A stretch of 64,000 bases of DNA from Candidatus Woesearchaeota archaeon (GTDB lineage: Archaea; Nanobdellota; Nanobdellia; Woesearchaeales; UBA525): assembly GCA_028818155.1 (NCBI GenBank), contig JAPPOH010000014.1, positions 263,042 through 327,041 on the forward strand, given 5' to 3'. Shown in pieces: positions 26,794 to 34,477 of the stretch. The notes below the pieces were generated by a model. That model was not told the DNA's origin and did not search any database. It saw only the letters and a list, made by a program, of their open reading frames with translations. A program made the translations under genes and the position numbers. Positions within the stretch are counted from its first letter, which is position 1, and each line of letters starts with the position of its first letter.

Positions 26794-27512
26794 GTGTAGC
26801 TTCTCCTGAACAATCTTCCGAATTGGTACTTGCAGGATTCTTGTATAATTTTCCAGAGGAATTTCGTGCCATGTACAGGTGCGAATGACTTCATCTTGCC
26901 ACCAGCTCGTTCTCGTTCATGGCTTGACACTTCGCCAATCGTATAGCCAAGCTTGAGCGCGTTGCTTAAGATCTCGATCTCGATCTCGAAGTTTGAGCTG
27001 TGGTATGTGAACGTATCAAACACATCTCGTGTGAAGACTTTGAAGCCGTTCAGCGCGTCTGTTGTTTTGAATTGCCAGAACAGCACTCTGTATGCGGTCG
27101 TAAGTCCGTGGTTGCCTATGTATCTGACAACATCGTATTCATCACTACCCCCTGTCATGCGAGAACCAACAACAAGTCCGTAGCCTTCGTCAAGTTTTTT
27201 GATAAACGCCGGTAGATCTTCAGGTCTGTGTGAGTAATCTGCGTCCATCATAGCAAGCACATCACCTTTTGCTGCTGCGAATCCTGCAACGAGTGCGTGT
27301 CCTTTTCCTGCTTTCTTCTCAAAGACAACACGTGCACCTTTCTTCTTTGCGATGGCAGCAGTCTTATCCACACAGTTGTTATCGACAACGATAATTTCGA
27401 CTTTTTCAGGCATGCCTTTGATCGTAGCGTTGCAATCATCAAGGAGCTGCCCAATAGTATCTTCCTCATCTTTTGCAGGGATAATAATCGAGACAAAGTG
27501 GCGCTTTTTCAC
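26790..27512 (-). CDS. Family 2 glycosyltransferase, polyprenyl-phosphate sugar synthase-like
   Basis: This protein of about 240 residues starts KKRHFVSIIIPAKDEEDTIG. It has IIVDNNCVDKTAAIAKKKG and the DxD-type AMMDADYSHRPEDLP. HGLTTAYRVLFWQFKTTDAL and NGFKVFTRDVF follow. This matches dolichyl-phosphate mannose/glucose synthase-like GT2 proteins that load a sugar on polyprenyl phosphate. GTG 27512 is preferred because a TATA palindrome sits 26 nt upstream; the in-frame extension beyond it crosses the promoter. The divergent neighbour is a GT-C enzyme, which would use such a lipid-linked donor. Confidence 0.85.
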   Translation of the reverse strand: MKKRHFVSIIIPAKDEEDTIGQLLDDCNATIKGMPEKVEIIVVDNNCVDKTAAIAKKKGARVVFEKKAGKGHALVAGFAAAKGDVLAMMDADYSHRPEDLPAFIKKLDEGYGLVVGSRMTGGSDEYDVVRYIGNHGLTTAYRVLFWQFKTTDALNGFKVFTRDVFDTFTYHSSNFEIEIEILSNALKLGYTIGEVSSHERERAGGKMKSFAPVHGTKFLWKIIQESCKYQFGRLFRRSYT

Positions 27513-27563
27513 TCGACAAAGGGCAGACAGTATCTTTATAAAGTTTTGCGCGATCCACCGACC
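27513..27563. promoter_or_regulatory. Bidirectional promoter with palindromic TATA box
   Basis: CTTTATAAAG at 27534-27543 is a perfect palindrome. It is centred about 26 nt from both the GTG at 27512 (minus) and the ATG at 27564 (plus). One symmetrical TBP site probably drives two leaderless transcripts, coupling a lipid-sugar synthase to a membrane glycosyltransferase operon. Confidence 0.62.
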
Positions 27564-27707
27564 ATGCGGCGCATTGAGCTTATTCTTCTTCTGATATGGG
27601 TGTTGTTCTGCTTTTTGCTCACGTACAAACAGGTCTGGGATTATGCGATGTTGTTTTTCACACATTACGGACCAACGTATTTTCCGTTTCTGGAGGCGTA
27701 CTTGTGA
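27564..27707 (+). CDS. Small single-pass membrane protein
   Basis: A 47-residue frame starts at the ATG 26 nt after the palindromic TATA box. The hydrophobic stretch ELILLLIWVLFCFLLTY makes one membrane helix, followed by a short aromatic tail. Its stop codon overlaps the next start as GTGA (27704-27707), implying translational coupling to the GT-C gene. No family was recognised. It may be an accessory subunit of that enzyme. Confidence 0.6.
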   Translation: MRRIELILLLIWVLFCFLLTYKQVWDYAMLFFTHYGPTYFPFLEAYL

Positions 27708-29437
27708 TTGGCTTGCTTGCAGCAGTGTTCACTGTGCTCGCGTGCTGGGCTGTTGGTCATCTTGTCCTACCAAAGGTGCCGTATCGCGACTTTGTTGCTG
27801 TCGGTGTTGGCCTCTGTGTGCTTATTGGTACGTTGTTTATCGCGCACGTCGCGCATATTGTGACGCCTCTGCTTGTTCTTGGGCTCGCATGTCTTGGTGT
27901 GCTTGCACTGTGTTGTGCCCGTGTGCAATGTCAGTGGAAACCCGTTCTGTCATGGTGGAAAAAGCGGACGTTTATCGAGCGATGTTGTTTGTTGTTGTTT
28001 CTTGTTCTTGTTCTCTTGCATGCGCTCGGTGCAGCAGCTCCTGCAATTGACGCTGATGGACTCGGATACCATTTGTTAGTGCCGAAGGTGTTCAACGAGC
28101 AGCAAGGATTTGTGAATGTGCCATGGAATATGTATGCTGCGTGGCCACTGAACTTTGATTTCCTGTACGGTGTTGGATTATTGTTTGAGAGCCAAGCATA
28201 TGGAAGGTATATGCACTTCCTCTTTGGTGTGTTGACTGCTGTTTTGGTGTTTTTTGCTGGAAGAAAATACTATAATGATCGTGTCGGTATTCTTGCTGGC
28301 CTTATGTTGTACGCAACGCCCATGGTTGGCGTGCTGTCTGGCACATCTTATATTGACCTGTATGTCATGTACTTCGGGTGCCTGTCGTTTTTCCTTGTGT
28401 ATGAATGGAAGAATGAGTGGCTGTTGCCATTCCTTGCTGGATTGTTTGCTGGCGCGCTTGTTGGCTCAAAAATCGTTGGGTTTGCGTTCTCGATTGCGTT
28501 TGGCGCGTATTTTATCTACAGTTCGTGGAAGAAACAACAATTGTATTCGATCGTTCCCTTTGTTAGTGGTGCGGTGTTGCTGTCTGCGCCGTGGTTAGTT
28601 AAGAGTTACATCATGCTTGGGAATCCTGTGTGGCCATTCTTGTATGATGTGTTCGGTGGAGCGTACTGGTCTTCTACTGCCGCGAGTGCATTAGCTGCAG
28701 AGGTCGGGGCGGGAACACAGTCATACTTTCTTTTTCCTTTTTACTTGACGTTTTTCAGTGAACAGTTTGGAGAGATGGGGTTCATCGGTGCTGGTTACTT
28801 GTGTTTTGTCGGGATTGCGTTGTTGTATAGGAGGACTACGTTCATGAAACAAGCGTTGCTCTTTGTTGTTGCGCATTTGTTCGTGTTTTACTTTCTCTTA
28901 CATCAAATGCGCTACATTATTTTTCTCTTTCCACTCTTGGCGATTGTTGCCGCGAGTGCTCTGACAGTAAAGTGGCCGAAGAAGGTTGGGAATTTCTTAG
29001 TTGGGTGTTTCTTGCTAGCAGTTGTTTTGGGATTGCCATTCACCGTTGCGTACAACGGGAAGTCACTCCCCGTTGCGCTCGGTTTTGAAGAGCGGGAGTC
29101 GTATTTAGCGAGAAATCTCCCGCCGTACGAGACGATTGCATGGGTGAACGCGAATACGCCTGCCGATGCAAAGGTGTACACATCTGCTGAGGCGTGGACA
29201 TTCTATCTTGAACGAGAGCACATGTGGGGCGCGCCGAACAGGCAAGCGCTCGTTGATTTTGGTGTGATACAGACAGGTGGTGATTTACATGCTGTTTTGC
29301 TTGAGTACGGTGTGACACACTACATGCGGCCGCACTACCTTGTGGTTGGCGAGCAGGATCGTATCGAGCAAGAGTTTGTCGAGGAGCACTGTACCGTGCT
29401 GTATGACGAGGCAGGGACTGTGTGTATAGTGCAGTAA
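27704..29437 (+). CDS. Membrane glycosyltransferase, GT-C fold (PMT/ArnT-like)
   Basis: This 577-residue protein has 10 or more hydrophobic helices. In the first long extracytoplasmic loop APAIDADGLGYHLLVP holds acidic residues in the position of the catalytic Asp of GT-C enzymes. The C-terminal 130 residues form a soluble domain. It presumably transfers a sugar from a polyprenyl-phosphate donor to lipid, glycan or protein outside the membrane. The GTG start overlaps the small membrane gene; an upstream in-frame alternative would overlap that gene entirely. Confidence 0.8.
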   Translation: MIGLLAAVFTVLACWAVGHLVLPKVPYRDFVAVGVGLCVLIGTLFIAHVAHIVTPLLVLGLACLGVLALCCARVQCQWKPVLSWWKKRTFIERCCLLLFLVLVLLHALGAAAPAIDADGLGYHLLVPKVFNEQQGFVNVPWNMYAAWPLNFDFLYGVGLLFESQAYGRYMHFLFGVLTAVLVFFAGRKYYNDRVGILAGLMLYATPMVGVLSGTSYIDLYVMYFGCLSFFLVYEWKNEWLLPFLAGLFAGALVGSKIVGFAFSIAFGAYFIYSSWKKQQLYSIVPFVSGAVLLSAPWLVKSYIMLGNPVWPFLYDVFGGAYWSSTAASALAAEVGAGTQSYFLFPFYLTFFSEQFGEMGFIGAGYLCFVGIALLYRRTTFMKQALLFVVAHLFVFYFLLHQMRYIIFLFPLLAIVAASALTVKWPKKVGNFLVGCFLLAVVLGLPFTVAYNGKSLPVALGFEERESYLARNLPPYETIAWVNANTPADAKVYTSAEAWTFYLEREHMWGAPNRQALVDFGVIQTGGDLHAVLLEYGVTHYMRPHYLVVGEQDRIEQEFVEEHCTVLYDEAGTVCIVQ

Positions 29438-29497
29438 TTTCTACCTTTAAATAGTTACATTAGGTGTTTTTAAATAAGAGAATGGCATTCCAGTTAA

Positions 29498-30010
29498 ATG
29501 AGCAGTGTACAAAGGGAAGCTGTACCGTCATTCTACGCTCCTATTACTGAACAAGCAGATTTTTGCTTTCAACAGCTCAGATTAGCTGTGAATGCTCAAC
29601 AAGATCCAGAGAAAACCATCCGAGCGTATCTTGCGAGAGAGTCCTATGAAACACTAACCCATACTATCATCAAAGCTGCCAAAAAAGCTGGTGACGATCG
29701 GCTTGTAGCAACAATAAACATGGACCTTGTAACGCTCGAAGGAATCCAGCATCCGTATCTTCTGCAGCGAGCTCTAGAGTCGACTGTGGGTTTCTTCGGA
29801 AGCAAGAGTTTGTGTGTATTCCTTGAAGGTGGATCTGGTTATAGGCGCAACTCTAGACTGAGCATTGATGCATCAATACGAGAACTCGAAGAATGTATTG
29901 AGAGAGGAGAGCATTTACAAGCTGCAAAGGAAATTGGATTAAAAGCAGGAAGGGGAAAGCGATACGATGTCGTTGTTGGCTTGATAGAACATGTACGAAA
30001 AGCTTTATAA
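29498..30010 (+). CDS. Conserved-looking protein of unknown function, helical
   Basis: This 170-residue protein is predicted soluble and mostly alpha-helical, with alternating hydrophobic and charged residues such as DRLVATINMDLVTLEGI and SIRELEECIERGEH. No catalytic motif was recognised. TATA GTTTTTAAATAAG lies about 25 nt before the ATG, so the gene is probably leaderless. It sits between the glycan locus and the 5S rRNA gene, and its function cannot be assigned from context. Confidence 0.65.
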   Translation: MSSVQREAVPSFYAPITEQADFCFQQLRLAVNAQQDPEKTIRAYLARESYETLTHTIIKAAKKAGDDRLVATINMDLVTLEGIQHPYLLQRALESTVGFFGSKSLCVFLEGGSGYRRNSRLSIDASIRELEECIERGEHLQAAKEIGLKAGRGKRYDVVVGLIEHVRKAL

Positions 30011-30032
30011 ATGACTTGATGTTCCAAGAGGA

Positions 30033-30148
30033 TGGACGGTCATAGCGGCGTGGTTACACCTGATCCCATTTCGAACTCAGAAGTTAAGCGCGCCCACGTT
30101 GCTGGCTGTACTGCACTCATGTGCGGGAACCCAGCATCGCTGTCCGCC
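30033..30148 (+). rRNA. 5S ribosomal RNA
   Basis: The sequence contains the 5S core CCCATTTCGAACTCAGAAG then TTAAGCGC and CCCAC. The ends GGACGG (from 30035) and CTGTCC (ending 30145) pair as helix I. A TATA box CTTTATAAATG about 27 nt upstream and a T6 run immediately downstream fit an independent transcription unit. No 16S or 23S gene is nearby. The exact ends are uncertain by a few bases. Confidence 0.93.
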
Positions 30149-30178
30149 TTTTTTCTCTTGATGTGAATCAAAGAAAAG

Positions 30179-30544
30179 TTAAGCAGCAGGTCTGTCTTCG
30201 AGAACTGCAATACTTTTTTTATCCGCAGCAAGACGTTGTTTCGCTTGTTCTAGCAGCACGTCAAGCCCCTCTCGGTGTGTCACGGAATGCAATGGGATGT
30301 CTGCTGCCATGTACGATTCCTCAATCCCACGGAGAGCATCACCTTCAGCTTCATACACTTCTTCTGATACTTGTCCATCAGAAACGTCCATTCCTAGAAG
30401 TCTTGCGTGTAGCGAAATATAACTGCCAGAGATGGCACGTTTTTGAGCCGCTTCAAAGTCAGAATGAAATTTCTCCTGGTTGGCAATTGTAGTTCTTCGA
30501 ACAGTAACGTTTTGCTCGATTTGTGCTTGCATCGCTGTATACAT
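30179..30544 (-). CDS. Protein of unknown function
   Basis: This 121-residue acidic, probably helical protein has no recognised motif. Segments such as IEQNVTVRRTTIANQEKF and GLDVLLEQAKQRLAADKK suggest amphipathic helices. ATG 30544 is chosen because CTTTAAGA on the minus strand lies 26 nt upstream. An ATG four codons later is an alternative. It lies between the 5S gene and another orphan gene on the same strand. Confidence 0.6.
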   Translation of the reverse strand: MYTAMQAQIEQNVTVRRTTIANQEKFHSDFEAAQKRAISGSYISLHARLLGMDVSDGQVSEEVYEAEGDALRGIEESYMAADIPLHSVTHREGLDVLLEQAKQRLAADKKSIAVLEDRPAA

Positions 30545-30601
30545 ATAGGAGCGAAAGCACAAGATATTCTTAAAGATTTCTACATTTCAATAGGGTTTCT
30601 C

Positions 30602-31201
30602 TTAACGAGGTACACGAGCCACTTCAGCAAGGCGATCTTCAGTCCGGGCAGCCCATCTTCCAAAGTGATAGCCGCTCTCCAACTTCACACCTCTAACACT
30701 TACGCCAATGCTATGTACATCCAAATGATCGAACTGCGTGCCCGATTCGTATTCTTGAGCAGCTCCACGGAGTCGCTGGAGAAAATTACCACGCTGCACA
30801 TCATACCCGTCGTGTGGTGTGCTAGTACGGTCAAATTTATGTTGCAGTCTTACCGTTGCGGCGAAATCGCCGAATGTGCCTAGTACATCCTCAGCAAGCC
30901 TTTGTCCTTTTTCGAGTCCTTCAAAGCGTGCAAACACAGCGTCGTACCAGGGGCAGAAGAAGTCAGGTTTAGCCCAGTCGCCCGCGTCCCCTGCAGCTTC
31001 TCTGATCTCTTCCAAGTTACCTTGATGTAGCCAACCGTACGTTCGTAGATTAGGATCGTTTTCAAGGTCAATAAAACTCGTGACAAACCGCCCATGTGCT
31101 CCTTTAGAATCATCAGGAGATCTTCTCTTCGAATAGAATGATCTGAGAGCAGTCGGGCCATCACGAACTGCACCGAACGCCTCATACAGGATATCTGACA
31201 T
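30602..31201 (-). CDS. Protein of unknown function
   Basis: This 199-residue soluble protein has no recognised family. It carries charged and aromatic segments such as DFFCPWYDAVFARFEGLEK and LHQGNLEEIREAAGDAGD. A TATA box TATTTTAAACC lies about 25 nt before ATG 31201. A 16-bp perfect inverted repeat overlaps the start codon, suggesting repression. Neighbouring minus-strand genes are also orphans. Confidence 0.65.
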   Translation of the reverse strand: MSDILYEAFGAVRDGPTALRSFYSKRRSPDDSKGAHGRFVTSFIDLENDPNLRTYGWLHQGNLEEIREAAGDAGDWAKPDFFCPWYDAVFARFEGLEKGQRLAEDVLGTFGDFAATVRLQHKFDRTSTPHDGYDVQRGNFLQRLRGAAQEYESGTQFDHLDVHSIGVSVRGVKLESGYHFGRWAARTEDRLAEVARVPR

Positions 31202-31216
31202 TCACTCAGGAGTGAA
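31200..31216. promoter_or_regulatory. Palindromic operator-like site over a start codon
   Basis: TTCACTCAGGAGTGAA (31201-31216) is a perfect inverted repeat with 7-nt arms and a 2-nt spacer. It spans the transcription start region and the first base of the start codon of the 30602-31201 gene, just downstream of its TATA box. A protein bound there would block transcription. Confidence 0.5.
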
Positions 31217-31243
31217 TACGTGGTTTAAAATACTTTCGAGAAG

Positions 31244-31357
31244 TTACTCAGCAGGACTGTGCTTGTCAAGCCACTCCTTCGTTGGCTTTTTTCCCGTTTC
31301 GAGTAAGATCATTAGATCTTCATCAACATACGGATTTGGTTTTTTGTACTTTCCCAT
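31244..31357 (-). CDS. Small protein, 37 residues
   Basis: A short frame encodes a hydrophilic 37-residue protein beginning GKYKKPNPYVDEDLMILLE and ending in KEWLDKHSPAE. GAGGA at 31360-31364 is a good ribosome-binding sequence 5-8 nt before the ATG. The upstream 2TM protein gene ends 8 nt earlier, so the two are probably cotranscribed. Function unknown. Confidence 0.5.
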   Translation of the reverse strand: MGKYKKPNPYVDEDLMILLETGKKPTKEWLDKHSPAE

Positions 31358-31365
31358 CGTTTTCC

Positions 31366-31824
31366 TCATAGTATATTTGTAATGATTATTAAAACTAGCG
31401 CTACGATAGTGAGAACCGCTGCATACAACACGTACTGTGAGTTTCTTTCTGTTTTCTCCCAGAGCAATTTTGTGCTTGCTGCAGATGTTCCTGAGAGAAA
31501 CGAGAGTAGCTGAGATTTCGTCTTGTAGATTCCTCTTCTGTATTTTTGTAAAATTACGTTAGGATCTGTAGCGACATATCCGAATGGTCTATAAGCAGTG
31601 AGAAGAAGTGTCGCGCTCGTAATCAACACAATAACTGTGGCGACATAGAGGAACTTTGTGCTTCCAGTAGGAACGTCAACTGTATTCACGAATAAAAGGA
31701 TCAAAGCTGTTAAGAATGTAAAGAGCTGTACTATTTTCGTATTTATTCTTTCAGCACTCTCTTTACTTTCTTTATAGATGCGCTGCGTCTCTCTGTAGAT
31801 CTCCTCTATAATCGCTTGCTTCAT
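31366..31824 (-). CDS. Membrane protein with N-terminal coiled coil and three hydrophobic segments
   Basis: This 152-residue protein starts KQAIIEEIYRETQRIYKESK, a charged helix. Two adjacent membrane helices (about residues 30-80: VQLFTFLTALILLFVNTV and a segment containing VIVLITSATLLL) follow, and a C-terminal hydrophobic segment ends the protein. The start is ATG 31824; the upstream in-frame extension is encoded by an A/T homopolymer. The layout recalls small 2TM/SMODS-associated effector-like membrane proteins, but no sensor gene was seen nearby, so no function is claimed. Confidence 0.65.
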   Translation of the reverse strand: MKQAIIEEIYRETQRIYKESKESAERINTKIVQLFTFLTALILLFVNTVDVPTGSTKFLYVATVIVLITSATLLLTAYRPFGYVATDPNVILQKYRRGIYKTKSQLLSFLSGTSAASTKLLWEKTERNSQYVLYAAVLTIVALVLIIITNIL

Positions 31825-31840
31825 AAAAAAAAAAGGAAGG
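31825..31840 (-). terminator. Poly-T terminator between two minus-strand genes
   Basis: On the minus strand the stop of the 31841-32020 gene is followed by CCTTCC and then ten T residues, directly before the next ATG. Archaeal RNA polymerase terminates at such T tracts. This would separate, or attenuate transcription between, the two genes. Confidence 0.5.
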
Positions 31841-32020
31841 CTACGCTGTAGCCTCTTCCTCATGACTTCCGCTGAGTACTTTTTCATAGTACGACGTTGG
31901 TCGAATTTGTGTGATGGTCGTTTCGTTAATCACAAATCGCCCATCATTGCTCTTTCGAACTCGTGTCTTAATTGTCGGCATGTCTTTGAGTTGTTCTTCT
32001 TTTCTATTGCTTAAACCCAT
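31841..32020 (-). CDS. Small basic protein of unknown function
   Basis: This 59-residue protein has a basic middle (PTIKTRVRKSNDGRFVINET) and an acidic end (GSHEEEATA). The ATG at 32020 is preferred over an in-frame GTG three codons upstream. A beta-rich segment FVINETTITQI could form a small fold. No family was recognised. A T10 tract follows the gene. Confidence 0.5.
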   Translation of the reverse strand: MGLSNRKEEQLKDMPTIKTRVRKSNDGRFVINETTITQIRPTSYYEKVLSGSHEEEATA

Positions 32021-32055
32021 GGTTATCACCGAAGATAGGGAATGAACGCGGTAAT

Positions 32056-32096
32056 AAGTGACCTCCGACGAAAAACCCGGAAGGTTTCCGGGTTTG
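32056..32096. repeat. Hairpin repeat, copy 1
   Basis: AAGTGA, CGACGA and the hairpin AAACCCGGAA/TTCCGGGTTT (10-bp arms, 3-nt loop) recur in nearly the same order at 39189-39229. This copy lies between divergent genes at 32020 and 32154. It could be a terminator, small-RNA element or mobile palindrome. Confidence 0.55.
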
Positions 32097-32153
32097 TCCG
32101 GAAATTTCTTGGAAAAAAAGAATGCTTATAAGCGCAGCGAGAGTTGCGACGCC

Positions 32154-32333
32154 ATGGGATATGCAACGAGATTCGGCATCTGTGTTGGGTTTCTCCTTTC
32201 GTACGGTATCTTCACAACGACACTCTTCATCGTGACCTTGCTGCTTGGAAAGAGCTATACAGCGCAGAACGTTGTGCTGTTTACTGTGGGTGTGATGCTT
32301 CTCGGCTGGCTATTGAGGAGGTGGCTGCAATGA
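32154..32333 (+). CDS. Small two-helix membrane protein
   Basis: This 59-residue protein has two hydrophobic helices (FGICVGFLLSYGIFTTTLF and VVLFTVGVMLLGWLL) and ends in RRWLQ. ATG 32154 lies about 26 nt after TATA CTTATAAG, so an upstream in-frame extension is rejected. It begins an operon with the next small membrane protein (ATGA overlap), the carbamoyltransferase and a DUF5989-like protein. It is probably a membrane accessory of the carbamoylation enzyme. Confidence 0.65.
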   Translation: MGYATRFGICVGFLLSYGIFTTTLFIVTLLLGKSYTAQNVVLFTVGVMLLGWLLRRWLQ

Positions 32334-32560
32334 GTTTCGGCCGTGGATTTCGACATGGTTTTACCTTAGTTGGGAAGAATATCGCTGCGATTGTGAACAC
32401 TGTGTTATTGAGCATCGTGTATGTTGTTGGTGTTGGACTGACATCTTTATTCGCGAAAGTGTTTGGTAAGAAGTTCTTGGATACAACGAAACGACGGAGT
32501 TATTGGAATAAATTAAATTTGAAGAAACAACCAATGAACTCGTATTACAGGCAATTCTAA
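32330..32560 (+). CDS. Small membrane protein, possibly SxtJ-like
   Basis: This 76-residue protein has one central hydrophobic region (VNTVLLSIVYVVGVGLTSLF) and a basic C-terminal tail with RRSYWNKLNLKKQP, ending YYRQF. Such small membrane proteins next to NodU/CmcH-type carbamoyltransferases are often called SxtJ-like. The C-terminal SYW...F pattern is compatible, but the assignment is tentative. It overlaps its neighbours as ATGA (32330) and TAATG (32560). Confidence 0.6.
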   Translation: MSFGRGFRHGFTLVGKNIAAIVNTVLLSIVYVVGVGLTSLFAKVFGKKFLDTTKRRSYWNKLNLKKQPMNSYYRQF

Positions 32561-34314
32561 TGTACATTCTCGGTCTCAGTTGCTATTATCATGATGCTTC
32601 TGCTGTCTTATTAAAAGATGGAAAGCTTGTTGCTGGCGCTGAAGAAGAACGATTTTCGCGGAAGAAACACGATACATCATTCCCAAAACAGGCAATTCAG
32701 TTCTGTTTGGAAAAAGAAGGGATTGCTATTACCGATGTTACGCACATTGGTTTTTATGAAAAACCATTCTTGAAGTTTGAACGGGTGTTATCACAAATGA
32801 TTGCAACGTTTCCGTGGAGTTTCCGAACGTTTCTCTCAAGTATGCCAAGTTGGATCAATGAAAAACTGCGTGTCATGCGCGCGATCAGAAATCTTGGATA
32901 CAAGGGAGATGTGCTGTTTGTTGAGCACCATATGGCGCACGCCGCGAGCTCGTTTTTGGTGAGTCCATTCGAGAAAGCTGCAATCTTGACAGTGGATGGT
33001 GTTGGTGAGTGGACCACGACTGCATATGGGAAAGGTGTCGGGAAGAAGATTACATTACTGAAGGATATTCGCTTTCCGCATTCACTTGGATTGTTGTATA
33101 GTACGATTACGACGTACATTGGCTTTAGAGCGAACTCTGGAGAATTTAAGCTAATGGGATTAGCGCCTTATGGGGTATGGGACAAGAGAAAAAACCCGTA
33201 TTACAAAAAATTACGGAAGGTTATTGACATTAAAAAAGATGGAAGTTATGCATTGGACATGTCATATTTCAAATATCACTATGCGAATAGAATGCCTTCT
33301 GAGAAACTCTGTGAGTTACTTGGTGGCACTGCAAAAAAACCAGAGTCGAAAATAACCCAAAGAGAGAAAGACATTGCTGCAGCAGTACAAATGCTCACCG
33401 AAGATGTTCTCACTAAAATACTCAAGCACATCCACAACGTGACGAAATGCGATGATCTTGTTCTGGCAGGCGGTGTCACGCTCAATAGTGTGTATAACGG
33501 GAAGATCTTGAAGAAAACACCCTTCAAAAACATCTGGATACAGCCAGCAGCCGGCGATTCCGGCACAAGCATTGGTGTTGCCACGTACATTTACAATACG
33601 TTACTTGGGAAGAAACGGCAACCCCAGCAGGATGCATACCTCGGACCTTCATTTACGACAAAGGAAATCAAACAATTCCTTGACGAGAACAAGATTAAGT
33701 ACAGTACGTGCAAGAATGAAAAGGAACTTATCACGAAAACCGCGAAAATCTTGCACACAGATAACGTTGTTGGCTGGTTCCAACTCGGGATGGAATGGGG
33801 GCCTCGCGCTCTGGGTGCACGAAGTATTCTTTCGAACCCAACAAACCCCGACATGCAAGCTATTTTGAACGAAAAAGTGAAACACAGGGAAAACTTTAGG
33901 CCGTTCGCTCCAGTCGTGTGTGAGGATGACGCGAAAACATTTTTTGATTGTGACGAACCAGTGCCAGAACCGACAGATTATATGTTGATGGTCTATCCTG
34001 TTCGGGAAGAATGGCGCAAGAAGATTCCTTCCGTGACGCATGTTGATGGTTCTGGTAGATTGCAAACGATTAGAAGAGCACAGAACAAGCGATATTATGA
34101 TTTGATTAAGGCGTTCGGCGAAGCATCAGGCATTCCTATTTTAGTGAATACCTCATTTAACATCCGCGGAGAGCCCATTGTCTGCACGCCTGCGCACGCT
34201 TATCGCTGTATGATGGGCACGGGAATCGATTGTTTGGTCATTGACAAATTCATTGTGTGGCGAAAAGATAATAAACAAGATATGTGGGACAGTGAATCAC
34301 TGGCGATTGACTAA
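32560..34314 (+). CDS. Carbamoyltransferase, NodU/CmcH family
   Basis: This 584-residue protein starts YILGLSCYYHDASAVLLKDG, the ASKHA-type nucleotide-binding fold. It has EEERFSRKKHD, the metal-binding HHMAHAASSF and TVDGVGEWTT. The C-terminal domain contains EWGPRALGARSIL, HRENFRPFAPVV and NTSFNIRGEPIVCTP. The enzyme activates carbamoyl phosphate as carbamoyl-adenylate and transfers it to a hydroxyl, here most likely of a sugar in the surface glycan. It sits third in a four-gene operon with three small membrane proteins. Confidence 0.93.
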   Translation: MYILGLSCYYHDASAVLLKDGKLVAGAEEERFSRKKHDTSFPKQAIQFCLEKEGIAITDVTHIGFYEKPFLKFERVLSQMIATFPWSFRTFLSSMPSWINEKLRVMRAIRNLGYKGDVLFVEHHMAHAASSFLVSPFEKAAILTVDGVGEWTTTAYGKGVGKKITLLKDIRFPHSLGLLYSTITTYIGFRANSGEFKLMGLAPYGVWDKRKNPYYKKLRKVIDIKKDGSYALDMSYFKYHYANRMPSEKLCELLGGTAKKPESKITQREKDIAAAVQMLTEDVLTKILKHIHNVTKCDDLVLAGGVTLNSVYNGKILKKTPFKNIWIQPAAGDSGTSIGVATYIYNTLLGKKRQPQQDAYLGPSFTTKEIKQFLDENKIKYSTCKNEKELITKTAKILHTDNVVGWFQLGMEWGPRALGARSILSNPTNPDMQAILNEKVKHRENFRPFAPVVCEDDAKTFFDCDEPVPEPTDYMLMVYPVREEWRKKIPSVTHVDGSGRLQTIRRAQNKRYYDLIKAFGEASGIPILVNTSFNIRGEPIVCTPAHAYRCMMGTGIDCLVIDKFIVWRKDNKQDMWDSESLAID

Positions 34315-34315
34315 T

Positions 34316-34477
34316 ATGGCAAAGAACAAATCACTTCTTGGCGAGACATGGGACTTTTTAAAAGTGCGGAAAGCCTGGTGGCTCACACCCATCATTGTAA
34401 TGCTCATCCTCGTTGGCGCACTCATCATCTTCGGGCAGAGCTCGGCAGTGAGTCCGTTCGTGTACGCGTTATTCTAG
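34316..34477 (+). CDS. DUF5989-like small membrane protein
   Basis: This 53-residue protein with one membrane helix (WWLTPIIVMLILVGALIIF) ends GQSSAVSPFVYALF. That tail matches the DUF5989 proteins usually found beside carbamoyltransferases. It starts one base after the carbamoyltransferase stop. It probably anchors or assists the enzyme at the membrane. The 3' end overlaps the convergent gene at 34469 by 9 nt. Confidence 0.8.
   Translation: MAKNKSLLGETWDFLKVRKAWWLTPIIVMLILVGALIIFGQSSAVSPFVYALF

Noticed and set aside
31366..31824. Anti-phage 2TM effector (SMODS-associated) system
   Set aside because: The 2TM layout is suggestive, but no cyclase, SLOG or nuclease partner is nearby.
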